The notes under the pieces were generated by a model. The model did not search any database, had not been told where the DNA came from, and saw nothing but the letters and a program-made list of their open reading frames with translations. The translations under genes and the position numbers were made by a program. Below, in pieces: positions 36,783-44,700 of a stretch of DNA of 64,000 nt. The DNA is from JBCDGZ01 sp038750655. Its GTDB lineage: Bacteria; Bacteroidota; Bacteroidia; Chitinophagales; Saprospiraceae. The stretch is taken from contig JBCDGZ010000012.1 in NCBI GenBank assembly GCA_038750655.1, positions 16,400 through 80,399 on the forward strand, in the 5' to 3' direction. Numbering within the stretch: position 1 is the first letter of the stretch; the number at the start of each line of letters is the position of its first letter.

Positions 36783-38876
36783 ATGAAAATAGTCGTCAAT
36801 AATACGGAATATGAATACGCTTCTGACTTTCCTTCTGGTTGGGATAGCAAGTTTAATGACCACTATAAGCTTCCAGTAAAAATAGGAGAGCAGTTTATGT
36901 TTATCAAAAGATTTGAAAATCGACCGCTGGCCTTTGAGTTGCTTAAGCGCTTCAAAGCTGGCGTTCAATTGGAGCACATCCCTTCGATCTATGCCTTTAA
37001 ATACTCCAAGGAGGAGCAGGCCCTCTATCTCTTTCAGCAATGCATCGTCGGGTCAGTATTGAGTGATAAGTTAAGGGGAATATTTACGTTCAATCTGTTA
37101 GAATACACTCGCCATCTCTACAGTGCGCTGGCCTTCATTCATCAGAACGATTTTTGGCATACTGATTTTACGATTGAGAATATATTGGTTGATGAAAACA
37201 AGAAATTCTATCTGATTGATATTGATAGCTGTATGCCGCTTTCGGCCATTGCTTCGGTTGACAATATCAAGGCAGCCAGCTTTTCTGGTATTGCTTTTCA
37301 GCACCTCAAGCGCGTTCGCCCCGACTTTGAATTTGGCGATCTTGATGGCAAGCAGATCAACCTTTTACAGCTGCTCTTTTCCATTATTCACTTTTATAAT
37401 TTTACGGTCAATAGAGGGGTTCAAAGCTATTCTAGCTTTCTCATTAGCAATACTTCCGATGCGCTGCAAACCTTGCTTCCTTTCATCGACAATTTATTGG
37501 CCAAAGCCTTTGAGGAAGGGATAGATTATGAAGATTTAATAGAAGTTGTAGATTATATTTCCAACCAAGGCTGCACCTTCATCGTCCTAAGTAACCACTC
37601 TGGCGATGCCCCCAGACCCGCTGCAGCTGAACAGCCCGCTGCTCTAATCACAACGGTACTTTCCCCCACTCCCGTAGAGTCCTCTATCCCCGCAGCTCCC
37701 TCTGCCTCAGCAACTCCAACTGATCCACTTGCTATCCCTGACCCTGTAGCTACCCCCGATCAGGTAAGTCCACCTACTCCCGTGGAGCCACCTACTCCCG
37801 TGGAGCCACCTACTCCCGTGGAGCCATCTACTCCCGTGGAGCCACCTACCCCCGTAACCCCCTCTGCTACCGAGGCCCCCGCCGAAGAGGCTGCACCCAA
37901 TCCTCTCGACGAAGCGCCCCCTCCAACTCCTCAGCCAGCTCCTCCAGCTAAAGCGGTGATCCTTAAAAAGCCAGTTATCCAATCGCTAGAAGTTGACGGA
38001 CAAAAAGTCCCCCGCCTTTCTATCCAATTGGGCGAAGAATATATGCTTTCCTGGACGGTGCTCAACGCAACCCATGTCGAACTAGATGGGGAATTCATCG
38101 CTATCGGTAGCCGCATCAAACGCTTGACTGCGGACACCACGAAGACCCATCGACTGGTCGCTATCAATAGAGTGGAAACGGCCGAAGAGAGAAGTTCGGT
38201 CAAGACCCTACAGATCAAAGTGACGGGTAACCAGCCGCAGCCTGCGAAGCCAACACCCAAGCTTGAGCCTCGGCTCATTTATTTCAAAGTCAATAACCAA
38301 CATCCCACATTGTATGCATCACTGAATAGAAAAGTGAATGTTACCTGGTTGGTTGAAAATATTGAGCGCATTTATATTAACGGGCGAGAAAATAAATCCA
38401 GAGGTAGCTTCACCCATATTGTCAAAGGACCTAAATCATTCATTTTAGAAGCAGGTCATTTACGTAAAGTAATTAAAGTACTTGTGAGCAATCAACGACC
38501 GGCCTTGGTTCCGAAGATCGAGTCTTTCTTTATCAACGAACAAGAGCAATCCAATATGACCGTCGGCAATCGTGCTAAGCTCCAATTGGCTTGGTCGACT
38601 AAGTACGCAGAGAGAGTCACCCTTTTTAAAAATGGTGAGGAGATTCCGATGCGTGAAGAAGAAAGAAAGAACAATCGCATTTTTCTGGAAGCGACCAACA
38701 AGGGCAAGGAGCTTTTACCCATAGAACTTAAGCTAGTCGCCTCTTCAAAAGATGATCAGAAAATAGAGCTGATCCGAAACGTCTGGCTAAAGCCCAAAGA
38801 GGATCGAAGGATGCTTTTCGCGTTGCTTGCTCTTTTTGTCATCATTATCATACTGATCCTATTTATTGTACTTTAA
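36783..38876 (+). CDS. Tail-anchored protein kinase with Pro-rich linker and Ig-like repeats (triad A)
   Basis: 697 residues. Residues 1-270 form a divergent Ser/Thr kinase-like domain: catalytic loop H126-TDFTIEN (HxD and Asn present) and YLIDIDSC, with DID in place of DFG, as in many TerY-P kinases. A Lys candidate lies in QFMFIKRFENRP. A Pro-rich linker follows (residues about 290-395), containing five or more VEPPTP units from 18-bp repeats. Three Ig-like beta domains then occupy 395-660 (SIQLGEEYMLSWTVLNATHV; SLNRKVNVTWLVENIERIYI; NRAKLQLAWSTKYAERVTLF). The C-terminus is a membrane helix, FALLALFVIIIILILFIVL, with no residues beyond: a tail anchor with everything else cytoplasmic. The target is unknown. 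Confidence 0.83.
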   Translation: MKIVVNNTEYEYASDFPSGWDSKFNDHYKLPVKIGEQFMFIKRFENRPLAFELLKRFKAGVQLEHIPSIYAFKYSKEEQALYLFQQCIVGSVLSDKLRGIFTFNLLEYTRHLYSALAFIHQNDFWHTDFTIENILVDENKKFYLIDIDSCMPLSAIASVDNIKAASFSGIAFQHLKRVRPDFEFGDLDGKQINLLQLLFSIIHFYNFTVNRGVQSYSSFLISNTSDALQTLLPFIDNLLAKAFEEGIDYEDLIEVVDYISNQGCTFIVLSNHSGDAPRPAAAEQPAALITTVLSPTPVESSIPAAPSASATPTDPLAIPDPVATPDQVSPPTPVEPPTPVEPPTPVEPSTPVEPPTPVTPSATEAPAEEAAPNPLDEAPPPTPQPAPPAKAVILKKPVIQSLEVDGQKVPRLSIQLGEEYMLSWTVLNATHVELDGEFIAIGSRIKRLTADTTKTHRLVAINRVETAEERSSVKTLQIKVTGNQPQPAKPTPKLEPRLIYFKVNNQHPTLYASLNRKVNVTWLVENIERIYINGRENKSRGSFTHIVKGPKSFILEAGHLRKVIKVLVSNQRPALVPKIESFFINEQEQSNMTVGNRAKLQLAWSTKYAERVTLFKNGEEIPMREEERKNNRIFLEATNKGKELLPIELKLVASSKDDQKIELIRNVWLKPKEDRRMLFALLALFVIIIILILFIVL

Positions 38877-38887
38877 AATTATTTATC

Positions 38888-40234
38888 ATGGAAAATACGC
38901 TAACTGAAAATAGCCAACAAGAGTTATCTCCTTCGGTGGAAGAAACGGTACAGAACTACCAACAAAGGGTTCGGGTTTTTATTGAGTTTTGTGAACGACT
39001 CAAATCAGAAGCTGCTGCATTGCAAGAAGAGCATCAGGAAAAACTGGAAAGTGTAGATGCAGGGCTGTCCAATGCTTTTCGCAAAATTGAGGAGGACTAC
39101 GAACAGGTTCAGCAGGAGGAGGTCCTGTTGATGGAAGAGCTGATGGGCGAAATTAGCAGCTATCAAACGCTGTTGCAACAACAGGGAGAGCTACCGGAAG
39201 AGAAGGCGTTAAAGTTGAGCAAATTGAAAGCGGTAGTCGAGACGGCCTTCAATAGTAAGGTTAAGGAAGCGGAGCAGCTGTTTATGGAAAATAAGGAACA
39301 ACTCGATGCAGTACCCGAGCAAATGAAGGCTACCTTCCTGGAAGAGCGCGAGGAGCAGCTGGCCGTCCTCCTGGCACAATATGGTGAAGAAACGTATGAG
39401 TTTTTGGCAGAGGAAAATGAATTATTGAGTCAGCATTACGAAACAGCAGGTACGATTGCTGAAGTGGATGCCACTAAATCTCCCAGCAAAAGTCCGCAGT
39501 CTTATCTCAATGTTGGGCGCTCTATATTCTGCTTTGAACTGTCTGAATTTCAACACGAAATTCCTTTTCACCACTTCGTCCCTTTTGTTCATAAGAAAAA
39601 TATTTTGCTCACCAACAGCACCTCTTCCGATGAGGAAGCTACGGTCATCATCAATTGTATGATCGCCCGCGCTTTGATCAGTTATCGCCCCGGCAATGCT
39701 ACCCTGCATTTGGTCGATCCGGTCAACCGAGGTCGGAGTTTTCGCAAGTTCGCTAGGCTGTCTCCAACGGTGAAGCAGGTCTATGCAGAGGAGAAAGAGA
39801 TCGATAAATTATTTAAAGAATTGGATCAATCGATTACCCGTATTTTTCAAACGGTCCTCAATGACGAATACAACGACATTGGCGACTACAACCGTTCGAG
39901 TGAAGAGACAGAGCCCTATCATTTGATTGTTATCAGAAATTTTCCGACCAATTTATCTAAAAAATCCATTAAGCGGTTACGAGGAATTATTGAAAATGGA
40001 CCCATCGCTGGTATTAATGTCATCGTTGTGGCTGAAGATCGGGGCTTGAATCCGAAGAGTAAAAAAAGCAAGGAGGATCAACTAGAAGGCTTAGCGTCTT
40101 TTTTCACTAAAATCAATTTGAGCAAGCACAGTATCAAGGACAGCTTTGATGTAAATCCGGTGATATTCTGCACCGAGGAGGACATCAATGTATCGGCCAT
40201 TATTGACCATATTAACGAACAGGTAGAAGCTTGA
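38888..40234 (+). CDS. FtsK-like fold protein with degenerate P-loop and N-terminal coiled coil
   Basis: 448 residues. Residues 15-190 are coiled coil (FRKIEEDYEQVQQEEVLLME). Residues 205-445 follow the FtsK/SpoIIIE ATPase order, but the Walker A site reads KKNILLTNSTSSDEEATVII (near 236-255): the GxxGxGK[ST] is lost, with Asp-Glu-Glu where Gly-Lys-Ser should be. The following ATLHLVDPVNRGRSF resembles the FtsK 'IDPK' strand, and PIAGINVIVVAEDRG resembles 'AGIHlilATQ'. I infer an inactive FtsK-like fold kept for assembly. It overlaps no neighbour and lies 12 bp after the kinase. Confidence 0.68.
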   Translation: MENTLTENSQQELSPSVEETVQNYQQRVRVFIEFCERLKSEAAALQEEHQEKLESVDAGLSNAFRKIEEDYEQVQQEEVLLMEELMGEISSYQTLLQQQGELPEEKALKLSKLKAVVETAFNSKVKEAEQLFMENKEQLDAVPEQMKATFLEEREEQLAVLLAQYGEETYEFLAEENELLSQHYETAGTIAEVDATKSPSKSPQSYLNVGRSIFCFELSEFQHEIPFHHFVPFVHKKNILLTNSTSSDEEATVIINCMIARALISYRPGNATLHLVDPVNRGRSFRKFARLSPTVKQVYAEEKEIDKLFKELDQSITRIFQTVLNDEYNDIGDYNRSSEETEPYHLIVIRNFPTNLSKKSIKRLRGIIENGPIAGINVIVVAEDRGLNPKSKKSKEDQLEGLASFFTKINLSKHSIKDSFDVNPVIFCTEEDINVSAIIDHINEQVEA

Positions 40235-40284
40235 TGTAATGTATTATGGTCTTTTAATTTGTTCAAAAAAACAGACTTACACTC

Positions 40285-41115
40285 ATGAAAATTGAAGAAA
40301 TAGCTTTTGAAGCTGCCGAGCCATTTAGAGAAAACTGCGACCTGCTTTTGCTAACGGCGACGCGGGTTGAACACCATGAGGTCTTGGCCAAGCTCAGGCC
40401 GCTGAATAAGGAGTCGGCGGTTTACTGTGTTTTCAAGGGTAACCTGACCTACTACATCGGCAGCTACGGTGCCTACGGCGCCGTGCTGGTCAAGTCTGGC
40501 ATGGGAGCCGGTGGAGCCGACGGCGCCCTGCTCTCCACTCGCAATGCCATCGAGCTGTGGCAGCCCAAGGCCGTTGTCATGGTCGGCATCGCCTTCGGCG
40601 TCGACCCCAAGAGCCAGCGCATCGGCGATGTGCTGATCTCCGACCATATCATCCCCTACGACCTCAAGCGCGAAGGCAGAAAGGTGAGGGTCTTCCGTTC
40701 CGAGCATCCCCCCGCCAGCAGCTTTCTCAAAAACCGCTTCGAGGAGGTGCTGAACTGGAGCTTTCGACTGCCCGGAGGGCAGCTGGCCAAGAAGAAGATC
40801 TGCCCCCTGCTCTCCGGCGAAGTGCTGGTCGATAACGAGGCTTTTCGCAATGCTTTGATCGAAGAATTTCCGCAGGCTAAGGGCGGGGAGATGGAAGGTC
40901 GAGGAGTCTACGCCGCCGCTAACGACAAAGCTATCCCTTGGATCGTTGTCAAGGCCATCTGCGACTTTGCTGACGGCAATAAAGGCCAGAACAAGGCGGC
41001 CAATCAGGAGGTTGCCATCCAATCTGCCAACAGCTTGGTACACAAGGTTTTTTCGAGTCCTTATGCTTTTGAAGACTTGCAGATGGCGCTGTCGGGGCGG
41101 AGCCGTAGAGAGTAG
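40285..41115 (+). CDS. Nucleoside phosphorylase/nucleosidase-fold protein, apparently active
   Basis: 276 residues, PNP_UDP (MTAN-like) family. Motifs are LLLLTATRVEHHEVLAKLRP, VLVKSGMGAGGADGALLSTR for the phosphate/ribose loop, AVVMVGIAFGVDPKSQRIGD VLIS, GGEMEGRGVYAAA (the E-M-E of nucleosidases) and VVKAICDFADGNKG with the catalytic Asp at 227. All key positions are as in active enzymes. Such enzymes cleave the N-glycosidic bond of nucleosides; in conflict systems they act as nucleotide-depleting effectors or make nucleoside-like signals. A second, altered copy follows 64 bp downstream. The substrate cannot be read from the sequence. Confidence 0.85.
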   Translation: MKIEEIAFEAAEPFRENCDLLLLTATRVEHHEVLAKLRPLNKESAVYCVFKGNLTYYIGSYGAYGAVLVKSGMGAGGADGALLSTRNAIELWQPKAVVMVGIAFGVDPKSQRIGDVLISDHIIPYDLKREGRKVRVFRSEHPPASSFLKNRFEEVLNWSFRLPGGQLAKKKICPLLSGEVLVDNEAFRNALIEEFPQAKGGEMEGRGVYAAANDKAIPWIVVKAICDFADGNKGQNKAANQEVAIQSANSLVHKVFSSPYAFEDLQMALSGRSRRE

Positions 41116-41179
41116 AAAGCAGCAGAATGATTAAACAATTAGCGTATTCATAAAAGCCATTATTTCAAATAGATACACG

Positions 41180-42451
41180 ATGAATGTTGCAGAGATTCCT
41201 GAGAAGGCAGGACTAAAATATATCGATCAGTGTCAGTTTTTATTGATCACCGCTACAGATGAAGGACGTAGTGAAGTGTTGAATGCCTTGACCCCCATTG
41301 GTAACGAAAAGGCGGTGGGGATGGTGCGCATTAGTAAGCGTACTTACTACGTCGGCTGTTTTGGGCTCTATCCGGTAGTGTTGGTCAAATCAGGGATTGG
41401 AGCGGGGGGATCGGATAGTGCCACTGTTACGACCATGAGTGCCATCGATATTTGGAAACCCAAGGCCATTTTGATGATCGGCTTAGGATTTGGTGCCAAG
41501 ATGAAGAAACATAAAATCGGCGATGTGTTGGTTTCTCGACACGTTATTTTGTACGATGTTAAGGATGAAAATAAACAAACGATTTATCGAGCGGAGCAGC
41601 CTCGGGCCAGCCAGATTTTATTGGATCGTTTTGATAACATCAGCCATTTGCCACCAAAATCCACTAGTCATAAATTTGGTAAGATGTGGATTGGTCCTTT
41701 GCTGTCTGGTAATACTCGGATTGAAAATAAAACATTCAGAGATAAGCTGCTCAATCGTTTTCCGCAGGCCATCGGTGGTGATTTAGAAGCTAAAGGAGTG
41801 TACCAAGCAGCGAGCGAAAAAGACATTCCTTGGTTAGTCGTCAAAGGGATCAGCCATTTTGCAAATGTAGTAGAAAAAACAGAGGAGCAAAGAGAATTGG
41901 ATAGGATAATGGCCGTGCGATCAGCCATTGGCTTATCCAAAAATGTATTCTCTTATAAATATGCTTTTGAGGAACTGGGCTTAGTACCCCCTACTCAGCA
42001 CTGGCCCGCTAAAGTCATTCGGGAGAAAGAGCCTCCGGAAAAGGAACCCCCAGCCAATGATCCTCCAATCAAGGCAAAGGATAAAATTCGCATCCGCTTC
42101 AAAGATAAGCGAGGCAAGGTCGGCTACTGGAATCATAAAAAGCAGACTGTTATTTTTCCCAAATATATTGACGGTCAGGAATTTCAAGAAGACCTGGCGA
42201 ATGTAAAAATAGAGATACCGGAAGAGGAGCGCAAAAAGTTTATTGAGGAAAATCTGGGGCGTCTATCGATGGAAGAGATTCGGGCCGAAATGGCGGTGAA
42301 AGGCAAGTGGGGGTACATTGACATCAACGGTCAAACAGTCATCGACTTTGTTTTTGATCGGGCCTATAACTTTGTTAAGGGGAGAGCCCGGGTGGTCAAA
42401 AATGGAGTGTCCTTCTATATTGATAAACACGGAAAAAGAATTAAAAAATGA
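41180..42451 (+). CDS. Nucleosidase-fold protein with altered active site fused to WG-repeat-like tail
   Basis: 423 residues. Residues 10-260 are homologous to the preceding gene (FLLITATDEGRSEVLNALTP, VVLVKSGIGAGGSDSATVTT), but conserved positions have changed: GGDLEA in place of GGEMEG, and KGISHFANVV in place of KAICDFADGN, so the catalytic Asp is His226. The protein probably binds but does not cleave, or uses other chemistry. A proline/charged linker (EKEPPEKEPPANDPP) leads to WG-repeat-like units: RGKVGYWNHKKQTVIFPKYI and KGKWGYIDINGQTVIDFVFD, and finally VSFYIDKHGKRI. It overlaps the PIN-kinase start by ATGA, so their translation is probably coupled. Confidence 0.83.
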   Translation: MNVAEIPEKAGLKYIDQCQFLLITATDEGRSEVLNALTPIGNEKAVGMVRISKRTYYVGCFGLYPVVLVKSGIGAGGSDSATVTTMSAIDIWKPKAILMIGLGFGAKMKKHKIGDVLVSRHVILYDVKDENKQTIYRAEQPRASQILLDRFDNISHLPPKSTSHKFGKMWIGPLLSGNTRIENKTFRDKLLNRFPQAIGGDLEAKGVYQAASEKDIPWLVVKGISHFANVVEKTEEQRELDRIMAVRSAIGLSKNVFSYKYAFEELGLVPPTQHWPAKVIREKEPPEKEPPANDPPIKAKDKIRIRFKDKRGKVGYWNHKKQTVIFPKYIDGQEFQEDLANVKIEIPEEERKKFIEENLGRLSMEEIRAEMAVKGKWGYIDINGQTVIDFVFDRAYNFVKGRARVVKNGVSFYIDKHGKRIKK

Positions 42452-44022
42452 GTGATCAAACATTAATTAAAAACTACTATACTTTTATCGACACCTCTAG
42501 CTTGATGCACCCTGGAGCCGAGGAGGCCTTCTTGAAAGATAAGGTCGATTTTTTGAAACAGAATAAGGTCTTGATTCCCCTTAAGGTTAAGGAAGAAATT
42601 TTACGGCTCATCGAAAAGGATGATACCAAGCGAACGCAGTGGGCGAAAAAGGCGCTGCATATTTTTAATGCTTTACAGGCCAGCCGTCGTATTAAAGTGG
42701 GGGAATACAAGGATGCCCAAGAAACGTTTGTCGACAATATTCTCATTTCCCTTTTTACTGAAAACAGGTTGAAATATAATCTCTGTTTGATTACTCAGGA
42801 CAAGCAGTTGGCTACGGAAATTTTACAGCTTAGTAAAAGTAAAGCGGTAAAACGGCAGAAGAATATTGTCGTCTTGCAAGTACAGAAAGACGGTAGTCTA
42901 CGGGATTTTGCTACTCTTCCGGTCAAGAAGAAACCAGGAGAAAAAGTACCTGTTCCAAAGATTCCGAAAAAGTCAGCAGAAAAGAAAGATCCTTTCAAGA
43001 AGGCAAGGCTGCCCGTTAGTCATAAAGATGTTCAACGGACCACGGTTCGACTAGTTCCCAAAGAAGGATCAAGTGTTTATCTGGCCACCAGGGAAAACCC
43101 TATTCAGCTCACCAAGCAAATCAGTAAAGGTGGAGAAGGATGCATCTATGAGACGAATTATAGCAAATACATTTGCAAAATATTTCACGATAAAAGTAGA
43201 ACCAATATGAAGGAGGATAAATTGAAGCTGATGACTTCCCGGCTGAATAAGCGCGGGATTTGTTGGCCGACCTCTCTGGTCTATAATACTCATGCAGAAT
43301 TTGTTGGCTTTGCTATGGAAATACGGGCTAGAGGTGTAGAGTTGAAACAGCTATTTATTAAGCCTGTATTTCAGAGTTTATTCCCCGAATGGAAAAGGCT
43401 GGACTTAGTGGATATTAGCATTAAAATTTTACACAAAATCAGAATCCTGCACGAGCAAAATGTATTGGTAGGAGACATCAATCCACGCAATATTTTGATT
43501 ACCAAAGCACGAGAGACTTTCTTTGTCGATACGGATAGTTATCAGGTCGAGGGGTATCCCTGTACCGTTGGTTTGGCCAACTACACCGCTCCTGAGATAC
43601 AAAATAAAGATTTCAAAAGCTTTCTTAGAACCGTCAAGCACGAAAATTTTGCGATTGCTACTTTGCTCTTCATGATTCTGGTTCCGGGCAAAACGCCCTA
43701 CTCTCATCAAGGAGGGGAATCGCTGGCCAAGAACATCAAGAAACGGCATTTCCCTTATCCACTCGGAGAGATCAGCGGAAAAAATGTTCCGAAGGGGCCG
43801 TGGCGATTTATTTGGAGCAACCTGTCCTACAAGATGAAAGAAGCCTTCTTCAATGTCTTCACAAAAGGAGAGCGTATTGGCGTTTTGGAATGGATAGATC
43901 TGCTGAAAAAATACCGCGTCTATTTGCGACACAACCCAGTGAGTAATGAGATTTACCACTACCGTTACAAGGAGGTGAAATATCAGGATGGCCAACCTAT
44001 TGTTAATTCGAAAAAAAAGTAA
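42448..44022 (+). CDS. PIN nuclease domain fused to a TerY-P-type protein kinase (triad B)
   Basis: 524 residues. Residues 8-140 are a PIN RNase domain: YTFIDTSSLMHPGAEE with Asp15, KVKEEILRLIEKDD, TFVDNILISLFTEN and LCLITQDKQLATEIL supply the four usual acidic positions. A basic linker rich in Lys (residues 150-200) follows. The kinase occupies 210-500: glycine loop ISKGGEGCIYE, Lys in YICKIFHDK, catalytic loop VGDINPRNILI (Asp343, Asn348; GD instead of HRD) and FVDTDSYQV in place of DFG, the pattern of TerY-P kinases; LANYTAPEIQNKDF is the APE region. It is followed by TerY-like vWA and PP2C genes. RNase activity gated by the kinase is inferred. Confidence 0.86.
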   Translation: MSDQTLIKNYYTFIDTSSLMHPGAEEAFLKDKVDFLKQNKVLIPLKVKEEILRLIEKDDTKRTQWAKKALHIFNALQASRRIKVGEYKDAQETFVDNILISLFTENRLKYNLCLITQDKQLATEILQLSKSKAVKRQKNIVVLQVQKDGSLRDFATLPVKKKPGEKVPVPKIPKKSAEKKDPFKKARLPVSHKDVQRTTVRLVPKEGSSVYLATRENPIQLTKQISKGGEGCIYETNYSKYICKIFHDKSRTNMKEDKLKLMTSRLNKRGICWPTSLVYNTHAEFVGFAMEIRARGVELKQLFIKPVFQSLFPEWKRLDLVDISIKILHKIRILHEQNVLVGDINPRNILITKARETFFVDTDSYQVEGYPCTVGLANYTAPEIQNKDFKSFLRTVKHENFAIATLLFMILVPGKTPYSHQGGESLAKNIKKRHFPYPLGEISGKNVPKGPWRFIWSNLSYKMKEAFFNVFTKGERIGVLEWIDLLKKYRVYLRHNPVSNEIYHYRYKEVKYQDGQPIVNSKKK

Positions 44023-44025
44023 ATC

Positions 44026-44700
44026 ATGGATAAAATGAAGCTATCGGAAAAAGATTTATTTGAAAACCCGACGCCCCGAGTTCCCGTTTGTTTGGTGCTG
44101 GATACCAGCTATTCCATGTCTGGCCCTCCGATAAATAATTTGAATCAGGGGATTGCCAAATTTTATGAGGCCATCAAGGCAGATGATTACGCCCGTTATT
44201 CTGTTGAAATTGCCATCGTGACTTTTGGTGGGACAGCACAGAAAATACTTGACTTCGAAAGTATTGATCATCAGCAACAGCCAATGCTCACCGTGGCTGG
44301 AGGGACACCGATGGGCCAGGCGCTGCAAATGGCGACTGCGCTTTTGGAAGATCGAATAAAAAAGTACAAAGATGTTGGCGTTGACTATCACCAACCCTGG
44401 CTGGTGCTGATGACCGATGGGCGTCCTACTGATGATGTGGAAAGTGTGATCCCCAAAATATACCAAATGGATGTCGATAAACAATTAATGGTTTTTCCGA
44501 TTGGGATTGGTGCGGGGGCGGATATGAAAACGCTGGCGCGGCTCTCTTCGGTGCGTCAACCGCTGCGATTGAAAGGGCTGAAGTTTGAATTATTTTTTGA
44601 ATGGCTGGGCAATAGTATTTCCAATGTTTCTTCTTCCATGCCGGGGGAGAAAATTCCGCTGGGGGACGAAGAAACACTAAAAGGCTGGATTTACCAATGA
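44026..44700 (+). CDS. TerY-like vWA protein (triad B)
   Basis: 224 residues, essentially a lone vWA domain. MIDAS is DTSYS (26-30) in PVCLVLDTSYSMSGPPI; the Thr is in VAGGTPMGQALQMA; the Asp in WLVLMTDGRPTDDVE. All metal ligands are present and the length matches TerY proteins. Three bases after the PIN-kinase stop and overlapping the phosphatase start by ATGA, it completes the kinase-vWA-PP2C triad. In TerY-P systems the vWA protein is thought to be a metal-dependent binding partner of the kinase/phosphatase pair. Confidence 0.9.
   Translation: MDKMKLSEKDLFENPTPRVPVCLVLDTSYSMSGPPINNLNQGIAKFYEAIKADDYARYSVEIAIVTFGGTAQKILDFESIDHQQQPMLTVAGGTPMGQALQMATALLEDRIKKYKDVGVDYHQPWLVLMTDGRPTDDVESVIPKIYQMDVDKQLMVFPIGIGAGADMKTLARLSSVRQPLRLKGLKFELFFEWLGNSISNVSSSMPGEKIPLGDEETLKGWIYQ

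Noticed and set aside
37760..37860. Regular 18-bp repeats resembling a CRISPR-like array
   Set aside because: They are in-frame with the kinase gene and encode PPTPVE units; there are no unique spacers.
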